DNA of 64,000 bases from Acetobacteraceae bacterium (GTDB lineage: Bacteria > Pseudomonadota > Alphaproteobacteria > Acetobacterales > Acetobacteraceae): assembly GCA_027482245.1 (NCBI GenBank), contig JAIXWG010000056.1:44123-108122 (forward strand), given 5' to 3'. The notes beneath the pieces were generated by a model, which was given only the letters and a program-made list of their open reading frames with translations, searched no databases and was not told the DNA's origin. The translations under genes and the position numbers were made by a program. Positions within the stretch are counted from its first letter, which is position 1, and the number at the start of each line of letters is the position of its first letter. This document shows, piece after piece, positions 25,412-34,263 of this stretch.

Positions 25412-26908
25412 ATGACCGAACCCTGCGATCTCTCGGCCGTCGAGGCGCGGCGCCTCATCGGCACGCGCAAGCTCTCCCCGGTGGAACTGCTGGACAGCTG
25501 CCTGGCCCGCATCGGCGCCGTGAACCACGCGGTGAACGCGATGGTGGCCATGGACACCGACCGGGCGCGGGAGGGAGCGAAGGCCGCCGAGGCCGCTGTC
25601 ATGGCCGGGGCGAAGCTCGGCCCGCTGCATGGCCTGCCGATCGGCATCAAGGACCTGGAGGAGACGAAGGGGCTGCGCACCACCTGGGGCAGTCCGATCT
25701 TCGCCGACCATATCCCGACGAAGGATGAGGCGATGGTCGCCAACCTCCGCAACGCGGGGGCGATCGTCACCGGCAAGACCAACACACCGGAATTCGGCGC
25801 CGGCGCGAACACGCGCAACCTGGTCTATGGCGCGACGGGCAATCCCTTCGACCCGACGCGCTCCGCGGCCGGCTCCTCCGGCGGGTCGGCCGTGGCGCTG
25901 GCCTGCGGGATGGTGCCGATCGCGTCCGGCAGCGACACGGGCGGATCGCTGCGGAACCCGGCCGCCTTCAACGGGATCGTGGGCTTCCGGCCCTCGCCAG
26001 GGCTGGTGCCGGCGGAACGGCGCGGGCATGGCTGGTCGCCGCTGCCGGTGCTGGGCCCGATGGCGCGCAACGCGCGGGACGCGGCGCTGCTGCTTTCCGC
26101 CATGGCGGATGACGATGCGCTGGACCCGCTGGCCTATACGCTGCCGGACCGCCGGGTGCGGGGCGGGGACCGGAACCTCTATCCGCCCATGCAGGTGGAC
26201 CTCGGCGCGCTGCGGGTCGCGGCCACGCCCGATTTCGGCTTCGCCCCCACGGAGCGCCACATCCGGGAGGTCTTCGCCAGCCGCGTTGCCGCGCTGACGC
26301 CGCTGTTCGGCCGTGTCGAGGAAGCGACCCCCGACTGCGCCGGCACGGATGAAAGCTTCGAGATCCTGCGCGCGACCAGCTTCGTCGCGAGCCATGCGGA
26401 GAAGTGCCGCACGCGGCCGCAGGATGTCGGCCCCAATGTCCGCGCCAATGTCGAGGAAGGGCTGCGGTACAGCCTGGCCGACTACGCCCGCGCGGCGACG
26501 GAGCAGACCCGCATCTACCGGCTGTGGCAGGGCTTCTTCGCGAAGCACGACATCATCATCACCCCCGCCATCACCATCAGCCCGCGCCCCTGGTCGGAGC
26601 TTTACCCGGCCGAGATCGATGGCCAGCCGACCCGGACCTACTTCCACTGGCTGGCCATGGCCTATGCCGTGACGCTGGTCGGCCACCCCGCGGTCAGCCT
26701 GCCGCTCGGCCTGGATAAGGCGGGCATGCCCTTCGGCCTGCAGATCGTGGGGCCGCGCGGTGGGGACGCGCTGGTGCTGGCCGTAGCGGCAGCCATCGAG
26801 GAAGCCGTCGCGGGCGATGCCTCGCTCGCCCGCCCGGTGCCGGATATCGCGAAGCTCACCGCCGCGGCGCCGATCTCCGCCATGCCCAGCTTCAAGAGCT
26901 GGGCGTGA
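25412..26908 (+). CDS. Amidase signature family hydrolase
   Basis: 498 aa. The Ser-cisSer-Lys triad is all present: Lys in GLPIGIKDLEE, cis-Ser in AAGSSGGSAVALACG, and the nucleophile Ser in SGSDTGGSLRNPAAFNG. Glutamine-, indoleacetamide- and aryl-amide-type substrates are all possible in this family, and gatA is unlikely because gatC/gatB are absent and the sequence downstream of the triad differs. Probably cotranscribed with the GGT-like gene just upstream. The ATG at 25412 (MTEPCDLSAVEARRLI) matches the family start. Confidence 0.9.
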   Translation: MTEPCDLSAVEARRLIGTRKLSPVELLDSCLARIGAVNHAVNAMVAMDTDRAREGAKAAEAAVMAGAKLGPLHGLPIGIKDLEETKGLRTTWGSPIFADHIPTKDEAMVANLRNAGAIVTGKTNTPEFGAGANTRNLVYGATGNPFDPTRSAAGSSGGSAVALACGMVPIASGSDTGGSLRNPAAFNGIVGFRPSPGLVPAERRGHGWSPLPVLGPMARNARDAALLLSAMADDDALDPLAYTLPDRRVRGGDRNLYPPMQVDLGALRVAATPDFGFAPTERHIREVFASRVAALTPLFGRVEEATPDCAGTDESFEILRATSFVASHAEKCRTRPQDVGPNVRANVEEGLRYSLADYARAATEQTRIYRLWQGFFAKHDIIITPAITISPRPWSELYPAEIDGQPTRTYFHWLAMAYAVTLVGHPAVSLPLGLDKAGMPFGLQIVGPRGGDALVLAVAAAIEEAVAGDASLARPVPDIAKLTAAAPISAMPSFKSWA

Positions 26909-26909
26909 C

Positions 26910-27152
26910 CTACCAGCGGCGATAGCCGCGGTCGTAGCCCCGTTCGTAGCCATAGTCCCGGTAGCCGTAAGCGGGCCGGCGATCGTAGGAACGGTGCCGC
27001 GGCTGGTCGTTGGCGGAGGCGATGGCGATGCCGGCCAGCGCCACGCCGGCACCCAGCGCCAGGCTGGCCGGCACGTTCACCGAGCCGTCCGGATTCTGGC
27101 AGGCGCCGAGCAGCAGGCTGGCGGAGAGGGCGAGGGCAGGAAGGATACGCAT
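26910..27152 (-). CDS. Small Tyr/Gly/Arg-rich lipoprotein
   Basis: 80 aa. The lipobox LLGAC places the lipidated Cys at residue 18 after a short hydrophobic signal. Next come an Ala/Gly-rich hydrophobic stretch (residues about 30-46) and a tail of repeated Y-G/R-D units (YGYRDYGYERGYDRGYRR). No catalytic domain. Similar in style to the lipoproteins at 58642 and 58980. Function unknown. The stop abuts the amidase gene, which converges on it. Confidence 0.75.
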   Translation of the reverse strand: MRILPALALSASLLLGACQNPDGSVNVPASLALGAGVALAGIAIASANDQPRHRSYDRRPAYGYRDYGYERGYDRGYRRW

Positions 27153-27299
27153 CGGGGGGAACCTCCTGCACGGAAGCTTCCCCCTGGGGCAGGGCGGGCG
27201 CAGGGCCGCATCATGGCGGCGCCGGGCGCATCATGGCGGCGCGAAGGCGCCTCAGGCCCTTACGCCGGAGGCGCGGTCGGGCCCTCCTGCCGGAGGCGG

Positions 27300-27554
27300 T
27301 TACGCCCTTGCGCCGGAGAAGGCGTTGAAGGTCTGGATGGTGTAGGTGTCCTTCACCCCTGCCACGCTCTGCACCCGTTCCACCACGAACAGGCCGATAT
27401 CCTGGTCCGCCTCCAGGTAGAACTTGCCGAGCAGGTCGTACTGCCCGCTGGTGGAATGCATCTCCGACAGTTCCGGGATGCTGTCCGCCATCTCCCGCGC
27501 CACAGCATAGGCGCGGCCCATCTCGCACTTGATCATGACGAAGATGGCTCGCAT
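27300..27554 (-). CDS. Stand-alone Lrp/AsnC ligand-binding (RAM) domain protein
   Basis: 84 aa holding only the C-terminal regulator domain of Lrp/AsnC proteins: beta strand FVMIKCEMGRAYAVAREMA, then the SGQYDLLGKFYLE core and VKDTYTIQTFNAF. No DNA-binding helix-turn-helix. Such short proteins may bind amino acids or modulate full-length Lrp proteins by mixed oligomers. The ATG at 27554 is chosen over 27569 because the bases of the upstream ATGGAGC supply a GGAG ribosome site at the right distance. Confidence 0.85.
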   Translation of the reverse strand: MRAIFVMIKCEMGRAYAVAREMADSIPELSEMHSTSGQYDLLGKFYLEADQDIGLFVVERVQSVAGVKDTYTIQTFNAFSGARA

Positions 27555-27820
27555 CGCGGGGTGCTCCATTAACCATTGAGGTCGCCAGATTGGCGCGGCG
27601 GTGGCGCGCGGGGAAGGGCAGGGTTCCCGGCACGTTCATTGCATGGCTAAATTTGAGCGTTACGTCTTGCAAACCGCCGCAAAGCGGGTCAACTGCGATC
27701 GGACGGAGGGTTCCGCCAATGGGTGGGACATTTTGTCCGGACTGGCGAATAGCAGGAACGTGACTCTCGTCCGTCCCCAACCGGGGCGGGCCAGAACAAT
27801 GCTGTCAGGACTGGGGTCGC

Positions 27821-28936
27821 ATGCGCACAACCTCCCAGCTAGCCGTTCTGGCCCTCATCGGAGGGCTTGGCGCGGCTTGGCATGTCTATGGTGAACAGTA
27901 CGGTCTGCCTCGACCGCTGGCTCTGGTGGGGCTTGAAGCCGCGCCCGCCCCGGCGGCCCGTGGCGGTGGTGGTGGCGGCCCGATCGGCGTCGCCGTGGCC
28001 CCTGTGCGCGTCGGCACCGTGATCGACCGGGCGGAGAGTGTCGGCACCGTCCGCGCCCGCGATTCGGTCTCCATCACCGCCAAGGTCACCGGCATCGTCA
28101 CCTCCATCCGCTTCCAGGAAGGGCAGCGGGTGCGGGAAGGGGACCTGCTCGTGGACCTCGACGCCGGCGCGCTGCGCGCCGAACTCGACCAGGCCCGCGC
28201 GCTGTTCGACGACGCCCGCAGCCAGGTGGTCCGCGCCCGGCAGCTGCAGCCCGGCCAGTCCATCGCCGCCCAGCGGCTGGAGACGCTGGAAGCCGTCGCC
28301 CGCCAGTCCGAAGGCCGCGTCCGCCAGGCCCAGGCGAGGCTGGAGGAACTGCGCGTGGCCGCCCCCTTCTCCGGCCGCGTGGGCCTGCGCCAGGTCAGCG
28401 TCGGTGCGCTGGTGCAGCCGGGCACGCTGGTGACCACGCTGGATGACATCTCCAAGGTCCGTGTCGAATTCGCGGTGCCGGAGGTCTTCGTGGCCCGGGT
28501 GCGCGAAGGCAGCGTCGTAACGGCCCGCAGCACCGCCTTCGGCGACCGCCGCTTCACGGGCACCGTCGCGGTGGTCGATACCCGCATCGACACCAACACC
28601 CGCACCGTCCGCGTCATCAGCGAATTCGACAATGCCGATGAGGCGCTGAAGCCCGGCCTGTTCATGACGGTCGAGGTGGTGCTGAGCCGCCGCGACGATG
28701 CGCTGCTGGTGGCGGAGGAGGCGCTCGACCCCCTCGGCGACCGCAACTTCGTCTATGTGATCCGCGACAACCGCGCGCGCCGCGTCGAGATCCGCGTCGG
28801 CCAGCGCCTGGCCGGAGAGGTCGAGGTGCTGTCGGGCGTGCAGCCCGGCGACAACGTCGTCGTCCGCGGCATCCAGCGCCTGCGCAATGATGCCCCCGTG
28901 CGGGTGACCGAGACGCTGACCCGCCCGACCTCCTGA
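27821..28936 (+). CDS. RND efflux periplasmic adaptor (membrane fusion protein)
   Basis: 371 aa. A signal-anchor start (LAVLALIGGLGAAW), then a Gly-rich linker, a barrel-sandwich lipoyl segment (VSITAKVTGIVTSIRFQEGQ), an alpha-hairpin (residues about 110-180, LDQARALFDDARSQVVRARQ) and the second lipoyl half (VAAPFSGRVGLRQVSVGALV). It links the inner-membrane RND pump encoded next (26-base gap) to an outer-membrane channel. No outer-membrane gene is in the unit; the TolC homolog at 49939 is one candidate partner. The 251-base upstream gap is the probable promoter region, but no regulator gene is adjacent. Confidence 0.92.
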   Translation: MRTTSQLAVLALIGGLGAAWHVYGEQYGLPRPLALVGLEAAPAPAARGGGGGGPIGVAVAPVRVGTVIDRAESVGTVRARDSVSITAKVTGIVTSIRFQEGQRVREGDLLVDLDAGALRAELDQARALFDDARSQVVRARQLQPGQSIAAQRLETLEAVARQSEGRVRQAQARLEELRVAAPFSGRVGLRQVSVGALVQPGTLVTTLDDISKVRVEFAVPEVFVARVREGSVVTARSTAFGDRRFTGTVAVVDTRIDTNTRTVRVISEFDNADEALKPGLFMTVEVVLSRRDDALLVAEEALDPLGDRNFVYVIRDNRARRVEIRVGQRLAGEVEVLSGVQPGDNVVVRGIQRLRNDAPVRVTETLTRPTS

Positions 28937-28962
28937 CCGGCTGCAAGACGGGATAACCGGCC

Positions 28963-31900
28963 ATGGTGCTTTCCGACGTCTCCATCAAGCGTCCCGTCTT
29001 CGCGACGGTCATCAGCCTGATGCTGATGGTGCTCGGCCTCGCGGCGCTGATGCGCCTGCCGGTGCGCGAATATCCCGCGATCGACCCGCCCGTCGTCTCC
29101 GTCACCACCACCTATCGCGGCGCCTCCGCCGCGGTGGTGGACACGCAGATCACGGAAATCCTCGAAGCCGCCGTGGCGGGGATCGAGGGCATCAAGTTCA
29201 TCACCAGCCAGTCGCGCGACGAACGCAGCCAGATCACCATCGAGTTCCGGCTGTCGCGCAACGTCGATGCCGCGTCGAACGACGTGCGCGACCGCGTCGC
29301 GCGGTCGCTCGCCCGCCTGCCGGAGCAGGCGGATACGCCCGTGGTGCAGAAGGTGGATGGCGATGCGCGCCCCATCCTCTGGGTCGCGCTGGTGTCGGAC
29401 ACGCTGTCACCGATGGAACTGACGGAGGTGGCGCGCCGCCGCTTCGTCGATCGCCTCGCCATCGTGGAGGGCGTGGCCCAGGTCCTGGTGCTGGGTGAGC
29501 GCAAGCCCGCCATGCGCCTCTGGCTCGACCGCCAGGCGCTCGCCGCCCGCGGCCTGACCGTGCAGGACGTGGAGGACTCGATCCGCCGCGAGAATATCGA
29601 GCTGCCGGGCGGCCGCATCGAAAGCTCCGCGCGAGAACTGACGGTCCGCACCGACACGCGCATGAACCGGCCGGAGCAGTTTCGCCAGGTCGTCCTGTCC
29701 CGCAACGCCAACGGCCAGGTGATGCTGGGCGACGTGGCGCAGGTGGAGGTGGCGCCGGAGGATACGCGCGGCGAATACCGCATCAACGGCAAGCCCGGCG
29801 TCGGCCTCGGCATCCTGCGGCAATCCACCGCCAACACGCTGTCCGTCGCCGACGGGGTGAAGGAGGAGGTGGAGCGCATCCGCGCCTCCATGCCCGACGG
29901 CGTGCAGGTGGTGATCGGCTATGACGAAAGCACCTTCATCGCGCGCTCGATCTATGAGGTCGAGCACGCGCTGGTCACGGCGCTCGTCCTCGTCGTCGTC
30001 GTCATCTTCTTCTTCCTGCGGTCCTGGCGCGCCACCATCATCCCGGCGGTCGCCATCCCGGTCTCCCTCATCGCCTCCTTCACCGCGCTGGCGGCACTCG
30101 GCTTCTCGCTGAACGTGCTGACGCTGCTGGGCCTGGTGCTGGCCATCGGCCTGGTCGTGGACGACGCCATCGTGGTGCTGGAGAATGTCCACCGCCGGAT
30201 CGAGGAGGGGGAGGAGCCGCTGCTCGCTGCCATCCGCGGATCGCGGGAGATCGCCTTCGCCGTCATCGCGACAACGCTGGTGCTCGTCGCGGTCTTCGTG
30301 CCGCTGTCCTTCATGGGCGGCAACACGGGGCGGCTCTTCACCGAATTCGGCTTCGCGCTCGCGGCTTCCGTCATCTTCTCCGGCCTCATCGCGCTGACGC
30401 TGACGCCGATGATGTGTTCCAAGCTGCTGAAGGCGCATGAGGGCGAGAGCCGCCTGGTGCGCTGGACGGAGCCCTTCTTCCTCGGCATGAACTGGGTGCT
30501 GCGGACGACGCTGAAGCGCGCCCTCGCCGCGCCGCTGATCACGCTGGGCGGTTCCGCCGTGCTCTGTGGCCTGGCGGTGGTGCTGTTCAACATCCTCCCC
30601 AAGGAATTCGCCCCGGTCGAGGATCGCGGCACCATCATCATCCCGACCACGGGGCCGGAGGGTGCGTCCTTCGGCTACACCCGCGAACAGGTCGTGCGGG
30701 TGGAGCGCATCCTGCAGACCTTCGTCGAGCGCGGCGAGATCGACAGCCAGTTCGCCACCATCGGCGGCTTCCAGCGACCGGCACAGTCCAACGTCGCGAA
30801 CATCTTCATGCGCCTCGCGCCGTGGGAGAACCGCAGCCGCAAGCAGCAGGAGATCGCGGCGGAGATGATGCCGCAGCTCCTCGCCATCCCCGGCGTGCGC
30901 GCCTTCGCGCTGAATCCGCCCTCGCTCGGCCAGCGCGGCTTCCAGCCGCCGGTGCAGTTCGTGATCGGCGGTTCGGACTACGCCACGCTGGTGCAGTGGC
31001 GCGACCGCTTCCTGGAACGCGCCCGGCAGAACCCGCGGCTGCAGAACCTCGACAGCAACTACCGCGAGACGAAGCCCGAGATCCGCGTCGAGATCGACCG
31101 CCGCAAGGCGGCCGAGATGGGCCTTTCCATCCAGGCCGTCGGGCGCACGATCGAGACCATGCTGGGATCGCGTGAGGTCGGCACCTATGTCGAGGGCGGC
31201 GACGAGTACAAGATCCTCGTCCAGGCGCGGGAACAGGACCGCGCCACGCCCTATGACCTGCAGAACATCTTCGTGCGCACCAGCGCGGGCGGGCAGCTTG
31301 GCCTGATCGCGGGCAGCGGGTCGCTGCAGGGCGCGCTGGTGCCGCTGTCCAACATCGTGACGCTGAGCGAGCGGGCCCGCCCGCAGAGCCTGGCGCGCGA
31401 GGACCGGGTGCGCGCCATCACCATCACGGCCTCCCTCGCCCCCGGCTACACGCTGGGCGAGGCGCTGGCCTTCATGGAGCAGACGGCGCGGGACGTGCTG
31501 CCGCCGGAAGTGCGCATCAGCTATCGCGGCCAGAGCCTGGAGTTCAAGGAAAGCTCCGGCGCGCTCTACGTGACCTTCGCCCTCGCCCTGCTGGTGGTCT
31601 TCCTGGTGCTGGCGGCGCAGTTCGAGAGCTTCATCCACCCGATGATCATCCTGCTCTCCACGCCATTGGCGCTGACGGGCGGGTTGCTGGCGCTGCACTT
31701 CACCGGCGGCACGCTGAACATCTTCAGCCAGATCGGCATGATTCTGCTGATCGGGCTGATGGCGAAGAACGGCATCCTGGTCGTCGAATTCGCGAACCAG
31801 CTGCGGGACCGCGGGCTTTCGGTGCATGACGCGGTGCTGGAAGCCTCCGTCGTGCGGCTGCGGCCGATCCTCATGACCTCCATCGCGACGGTCTTCGGCG

Positions 31901-32133
31901 CGGTGCCGCTGGCCATGGCGACGGGCGCGGGCGCCGAAAGCCGCCAGGCGCTGGGCGTGGTGATCGTGGGTGGCGTCACCTTCTCCACCTTCATCACCCT
32001 CTACGCCGTGCCGGCGCTGTACCTGCTGCTGGCGCCCTTCACCAAGCCGATCGGCGCCGTTGCCGCCAAGCTGGCGGAGCTGGAACGGACCCCGGCCAAG
32101 CCGCATGGCGGCCATCCCGCGCCAGCGGAGTAA
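28963..32133 (+). CDS. RND multidrug efflux permease (HAE1 type)
   Basis: 1056 aa, the normal size of AcrB/MexF-type proton antiporters with twelve membrane helices and two large periplasmic loops. The N-terminus SIKRPVFATVISLMLMVLG is typical. The proton-relay helix 4 reads GLVVDDAIVVLENV near residue 400 with its Asp pair, and PLSFMGGNTGRLFTEF and the helix 10-11 block LIGLMAKNGILVVEFANQLR match the HAE1 family. Substrates cannot be told from sequence. It follows the adaptor gene closely. Confidence 0.94.
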   Translation: MVLSDVSIKRPVFATVISLMLMVLGLAALMRLPVREYPAIDPPVVSVTTTYRGASAAVVDTQITEILEAAVAGIEGIKFITSQSRDERSQITIEFRLSRNVDAASNDVRDRVARSLARLPEQADTPVVQKVDGDARPILWVALVSDTLSPMELTEVARRRFVDRLAIVEGVAQVLVLGERKPAMRLWLDRQALAARGLTVQDVEDSIRRENIELPGGRIESSARELTVRTDTRMNRPEQFRQVVLSRNANGQVMLGDVAQVEVAPEDTRGEYRINGKPGVGLGILRQSTANTLSVADGVKEEVERIRASMPDGVQVVIGYDESTFIARSIYEVEHALVTALVLVVVVIFFFLRSWRATIIPAVAIPVSLIASFTALAALGFSLNVLTLLGLVLAIGLVVDDAIVVLENVHRRIEEGEEPLLAAIRGSREIAFAVIATTLVLVAVFVPLSFMGGNTGRLFTEFGFALAASVIFSGLIALTLTPMMCSKLLKAHEGESRLVRWTEPFFLGMNWVLRTTLKRALAAPLITLGGSAVLCGLAVVLFNILPKEFAPVEDRGTIIIPTTGPEGASFGYTREQVVRVERILQTFVERGEIDSQFATIGGFQRPAQSNVANIFMRLAPWENRSRKQQEIAAEMMPQLLAIPGVRAFALNPPSLGQRGFQPPVQFVIGGSDYATLVQWRDRFLERARQNPRLQNLDSNYRETKPEIRVEIDRRKAAEMGLSIQAVGRTIETMLGSREVGTYVEGGDEYKILVQAREQDRATPYDLQNIFVRTSAGGQLGLIAGSGSLQGALVPLSNIVTLSERARPQSLAREDRVRAITITASLAPGYTLGEALAFMEQTARDVLPPEVRISYRGQSLEFKESSGALYVTFALALLVVFLVLAAQFESFIHPMIILLSTPLALTGGLLALHFTGGTLNIFSQIGMILLIGLMAKNGILVVEFANQLRDRGLSVHDAVLEASVVRLRPILMTSIATVFGAVPLAMATGAGAESRQALGVVIVGGVTFSTFITLYAVPALYLLLAPFTKPIGAVAAKLAELERTPAKPHGGHPAPAE

Positions 32134-32191
32134 TCGCCCCGGCCCCATGACGCGGCCGCCGGATAGCCCGGCGGCCGCTTCTGTTTTAAAC

Positions 32192-32215
32192 CCTCCCCAT
32201 CGAGGGATGGGGAGG
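32192..32215. repeat. Perfect GC-rich hairpin between RND gene and TPP enzyme gene
   Basis: CCTCCCCATC (32192-32201), loop GAGG, GATGGGGAGG (32206-32215): a perfect ten-base stem. It is bordered on the left by CTGTTTTAAA, so read on the minus strand it would end in a T-rich stretch. It overlaps the first possible ATG (32207) of the next gene, and its right arm supplies the GGGGAGG ribosome site for the GTG at 32222. Confidence 0.6.
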
Positions 32216-32221
32216 CCAGCA

Positions 32222-33892
32222 GTGGCAGGGATCGAGGCTCGGACCGGGGGGCAGTTGCTCGCGGATGCGCTGGTCGCGAATGGCGCGACGCATGTCTTCG
32301 CGGTGCCCGGCGAAAGCTACCTCGACCTGCTCGACGGCCTCTATGCCCAGCGCAACCGCGTCGAACTCGTCACCTGCCGGTTCGAGGCCGGTGCCGTCCA
32401 CATGGCGGAAGCGCATGGCAAGCTGACGGGGCGGCCCGGCGTCGCCGTCGTGACGCGCGGCCCGGGCGCCTGCCACGCCGCGATCGGCGTCCATGTCGCC
32501 TTCCAGGACAGCACGCCGCTGGTGCTGCTGGTGGGCCAGATCCCGATGAACGAGACGGATCGCGAGACCTTCCAGGAAGTGGATTACCGCCGCTTCTTCG
32601 GCCCGATCGCCAAATGGGTCACCCAGATCGACGAGGCCGCGCGCATCCCCGAGCTGATGGCGCATGCCTTCGATGTCGCGACCAGCGGCCGCCCCGGCCC
32701 GGTGGTGGTGGCGCTGAGCGAGGAGATGCAGAAGCACCTGGTGGAGGCCGTGGATATCGGCCCCGCGCCCGTGCTGCCGCCGCATCCCGCGCCGGATGCG
32801 CTGCCCCGCCTGATGGCGATGCTGGAGAAGGCAGAGAAGCCGCTCGCGATCCTGGGCGGCAGCCGCTGGACGGACCAGGGGCGCGCCGACATCGCGAAGT
32901 TCCTGACCGCGAACGACATCCCCGTCGCCGTCGGCTTCCGCCGGCAGGGCCTGTTCGACGGCACCTCCGCCCATTTCGCGGGCGATCTCGGCGTCGGTGC
33001 CGATGCGGGGCTCGTCGCCAAGGCGAAGGAGGCCGACCTCATCGTCGCCATCGGCACGCGGATCGGCGAGCCCGTCAGCCAGGGCTACACGCTGTTCGAC
33101 ATGGCGGGGTCGAAGCCGATCATCCATGTCTATCCCGACCAGGCGGAGATCGGCCGCGTCTATCGCCCGGCGCTCGGCATCGTCTCGGACCTCAACGCCT
33201 TCGCGGCCGCCGCCGCGGCGCTGCCGCCCGTGGCCGCGCCGCGCTGGGCTGGCTGGCGCGCTTCCGTGCGCGCGGCGCGGGAGGCGCAGGCCAAGGCACC
33301 GAGCTACGAGGGCAAGCTGAACCTGGCCGTGGCGCTGCAGGAACTCGAGAAGGCGTTGCCGGCCGACACGATCTTCACGACCGATGCCGGCAATTTCGCC
33401 ACCTGGCCGACGCGCTTCATGCATGTGGGCGCGAAGCAGGATTTCCTCGGCCCGACCAACGGCGCCATGGGCTACGGCATCCCGGCCGCGATCGGCGCGG
33501 CGATCACGCATCCCGACCGCACCGTGCTGTGCTTCGTCGGCGATGGCGGCGCGCTGATGACGGGGCAGGAGATCGCGACCGCCTTCCACCACGGCGCCGC
33601 CCCCATCGTCATGGTCTTCAACAACGGCATGTACGGCACGATCCGCATGTACCAGGAGAGGACCTATCCCGGCCGCGTCTCCGGCACCGCGCTGACCAAC
33701 CCCGATTTCCGCCTCTTCATTGAGAGCTTCGGCGGGCATGGCGAGGTGGTGGAGACGACGGAGGAGATGGTGCCCGCCTTCCAGCGCGCGAAGGCCAGCG
33801 GCAAGCCAGCCATCATCGAGGTGCGGATGAACCCGGAGCAGGTGACGAACCGCGCCACCATCGCGCAGCTCCGGGCCCAGGCTACGAAGTAG
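32222..33892 (+). CDS. Thiamine-pyrophosphate enzyme, acetolactate synthase large-subunit-like
   Basis: 556 aa with the three-domain TPP decarboxylase layout. The catalytic Glu is in CRFEAGAVHMAEAHG, then TRGPGACHAAIGV, and the TPP/Mg motif GDGGALMTGQE...FNNGMYG lies in the C-terminal third. No regulatory subunit gene (ilvN) is adjacent, and the sequence is of the catabolic or uncharacterised IlvB-like type, so the substrate is not fixed. I favour the GTG at 32222, preceded by GGGGAGG; an in-frame ATG at 32207 lies inside a strong hairpin and has poor spacing. Confidence 0.85.
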   Translation: MAGIEARTGGQLLADALVANGATHVFAVPGESYLDLLDGLYAQRNRVELVTCRFEAGAVHMAEAHGKLTGRPGVAVVTRGPGACHAAIGVHVAFQDSTPLVLLVGQIPMNETDRETFQEVDYRRFFGPIAKWVTQIDEAARIPELMAHAFDVATSGRPGPVVVALSEEMQKHLVEAVDIGPAPVLPPHPAPDALPRLMAMLEKAEKPLAILGGSRWTDQGRADIAKFLTANDIPVAVGFRRQGLFDGTSAHFAGDLGVGADAGLVAKAKEADLIVAIGTRIGEPVSQGYTLFDMAGSKPIIHVYPDQAEIGRVYRPALGIVSDLNAFAAAAAALPPVAAPRWAGWRASVRAAREAQAKAPSYEGKLNLAVALQELEKALPADTIFTTDAGNFATWPTRFMHVGAKQDFLGPTNGAMGYGIPAAIGAAITHPDRTVLCFVGDGGALMTGQEIATAFHHGAAPIVMVFNNGMYGTIRMYQERTYPGRVSGTALTNPDFRLFIESFGGHGEVVETTEEMVPAFQRAKASGKPAIIEVRMNPEQVTNRATIAQLRAQATK

Positions 33893-33915
33893 CCTGCCTC
33901 CGGGCTTTCCTTCGA

Positions 33916-33949
33916 CCGCGGGCGGTGGCACTGAGAACGCCGCCCGCGG
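33916..33949 (+). terminator. Hairpin after the TPP enzyme gene
   Basis: CCGCGGGCGG (33916-33925) and CCGCCCGCGG (33940-33949) pair perfectly with a 14-base loop, between the stop at 33892 and the tRNA start at 33955. No T tract; a terminator by position only. Confidence 0.45.
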
Positions 33950-33954
33950 GCGCT

Positions 33955-34044
33955 GGATGGGTGGCCGAGTGGTTTAAGGCAGCGGTCTTGAAAACCGCCG
34001 TAGGTGCAAGCCTACCGTGGGTTCGAATCCCACCCCATCCGCCA
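33955..34044 (+). tRNA. tRNA-Ser (anticodon UGA)
   Basis: Class II tRNA with acceptor GGATGGG/CCCATCC, D-arm GCCGAGTGGTTTAAGGC, anticodon stem GCGGT/ACCGC with loop CTTGAAA (TGA at 33989-33991), a long variable arm and T-arm GTGGG/CCCAC around TTCGAAT. The discriminator is G and CCA is encoded (34042-34044). It reads UCN-type serine codons. Confidence 0.97.
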
Positions 34045-34263
34045 CTGCCGGTTTCCCCGCCTTCTGCCGTCGCTGCCGCGTAGCCGGCCGCCAGACGCTG
34101 TGCCGGCTGGGTTGTCCTGCCCTGGCAGCCGTGAAACCCTGATGGGCCGGTGAGCGCACCCCACCGGCTACGCCTGCCACACGCCCAGGTTGCGACGAAA
34201 CCTTTGCGGGTTGCGCACGACATCGCCTACCGTCCTATCGGCGAAAGCATGAGGAGGACGTCG

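Noticed and set aside
22516..25818. Very long open frame on the minus strand opposite the SDR, GGT-like and amidase genes
   Set aside because: Codon-position mirror of real genes in high-GC DNA; the translation is His/Arg/Gly-rich without family motifs. Only its last 112 codons on the neighbouring frame set (22452-22790) are real csaA.
29407..32148. Long minus-strand open frame opposite the RND pump gene
   Set aside because: Low-complexity His/Arg/Asp-rich translation typical of antisense frames; the plus strand carries a full-length HAE1 pump.
32222..33892. Assignment of the TPP enzyme as the biosynthetic acetolactate synthase (ilvB)
   Set aside because: No ilvN beside it, no ilvC, and ilvD is 23 kb away; the family contains many enzymes with other substrates.
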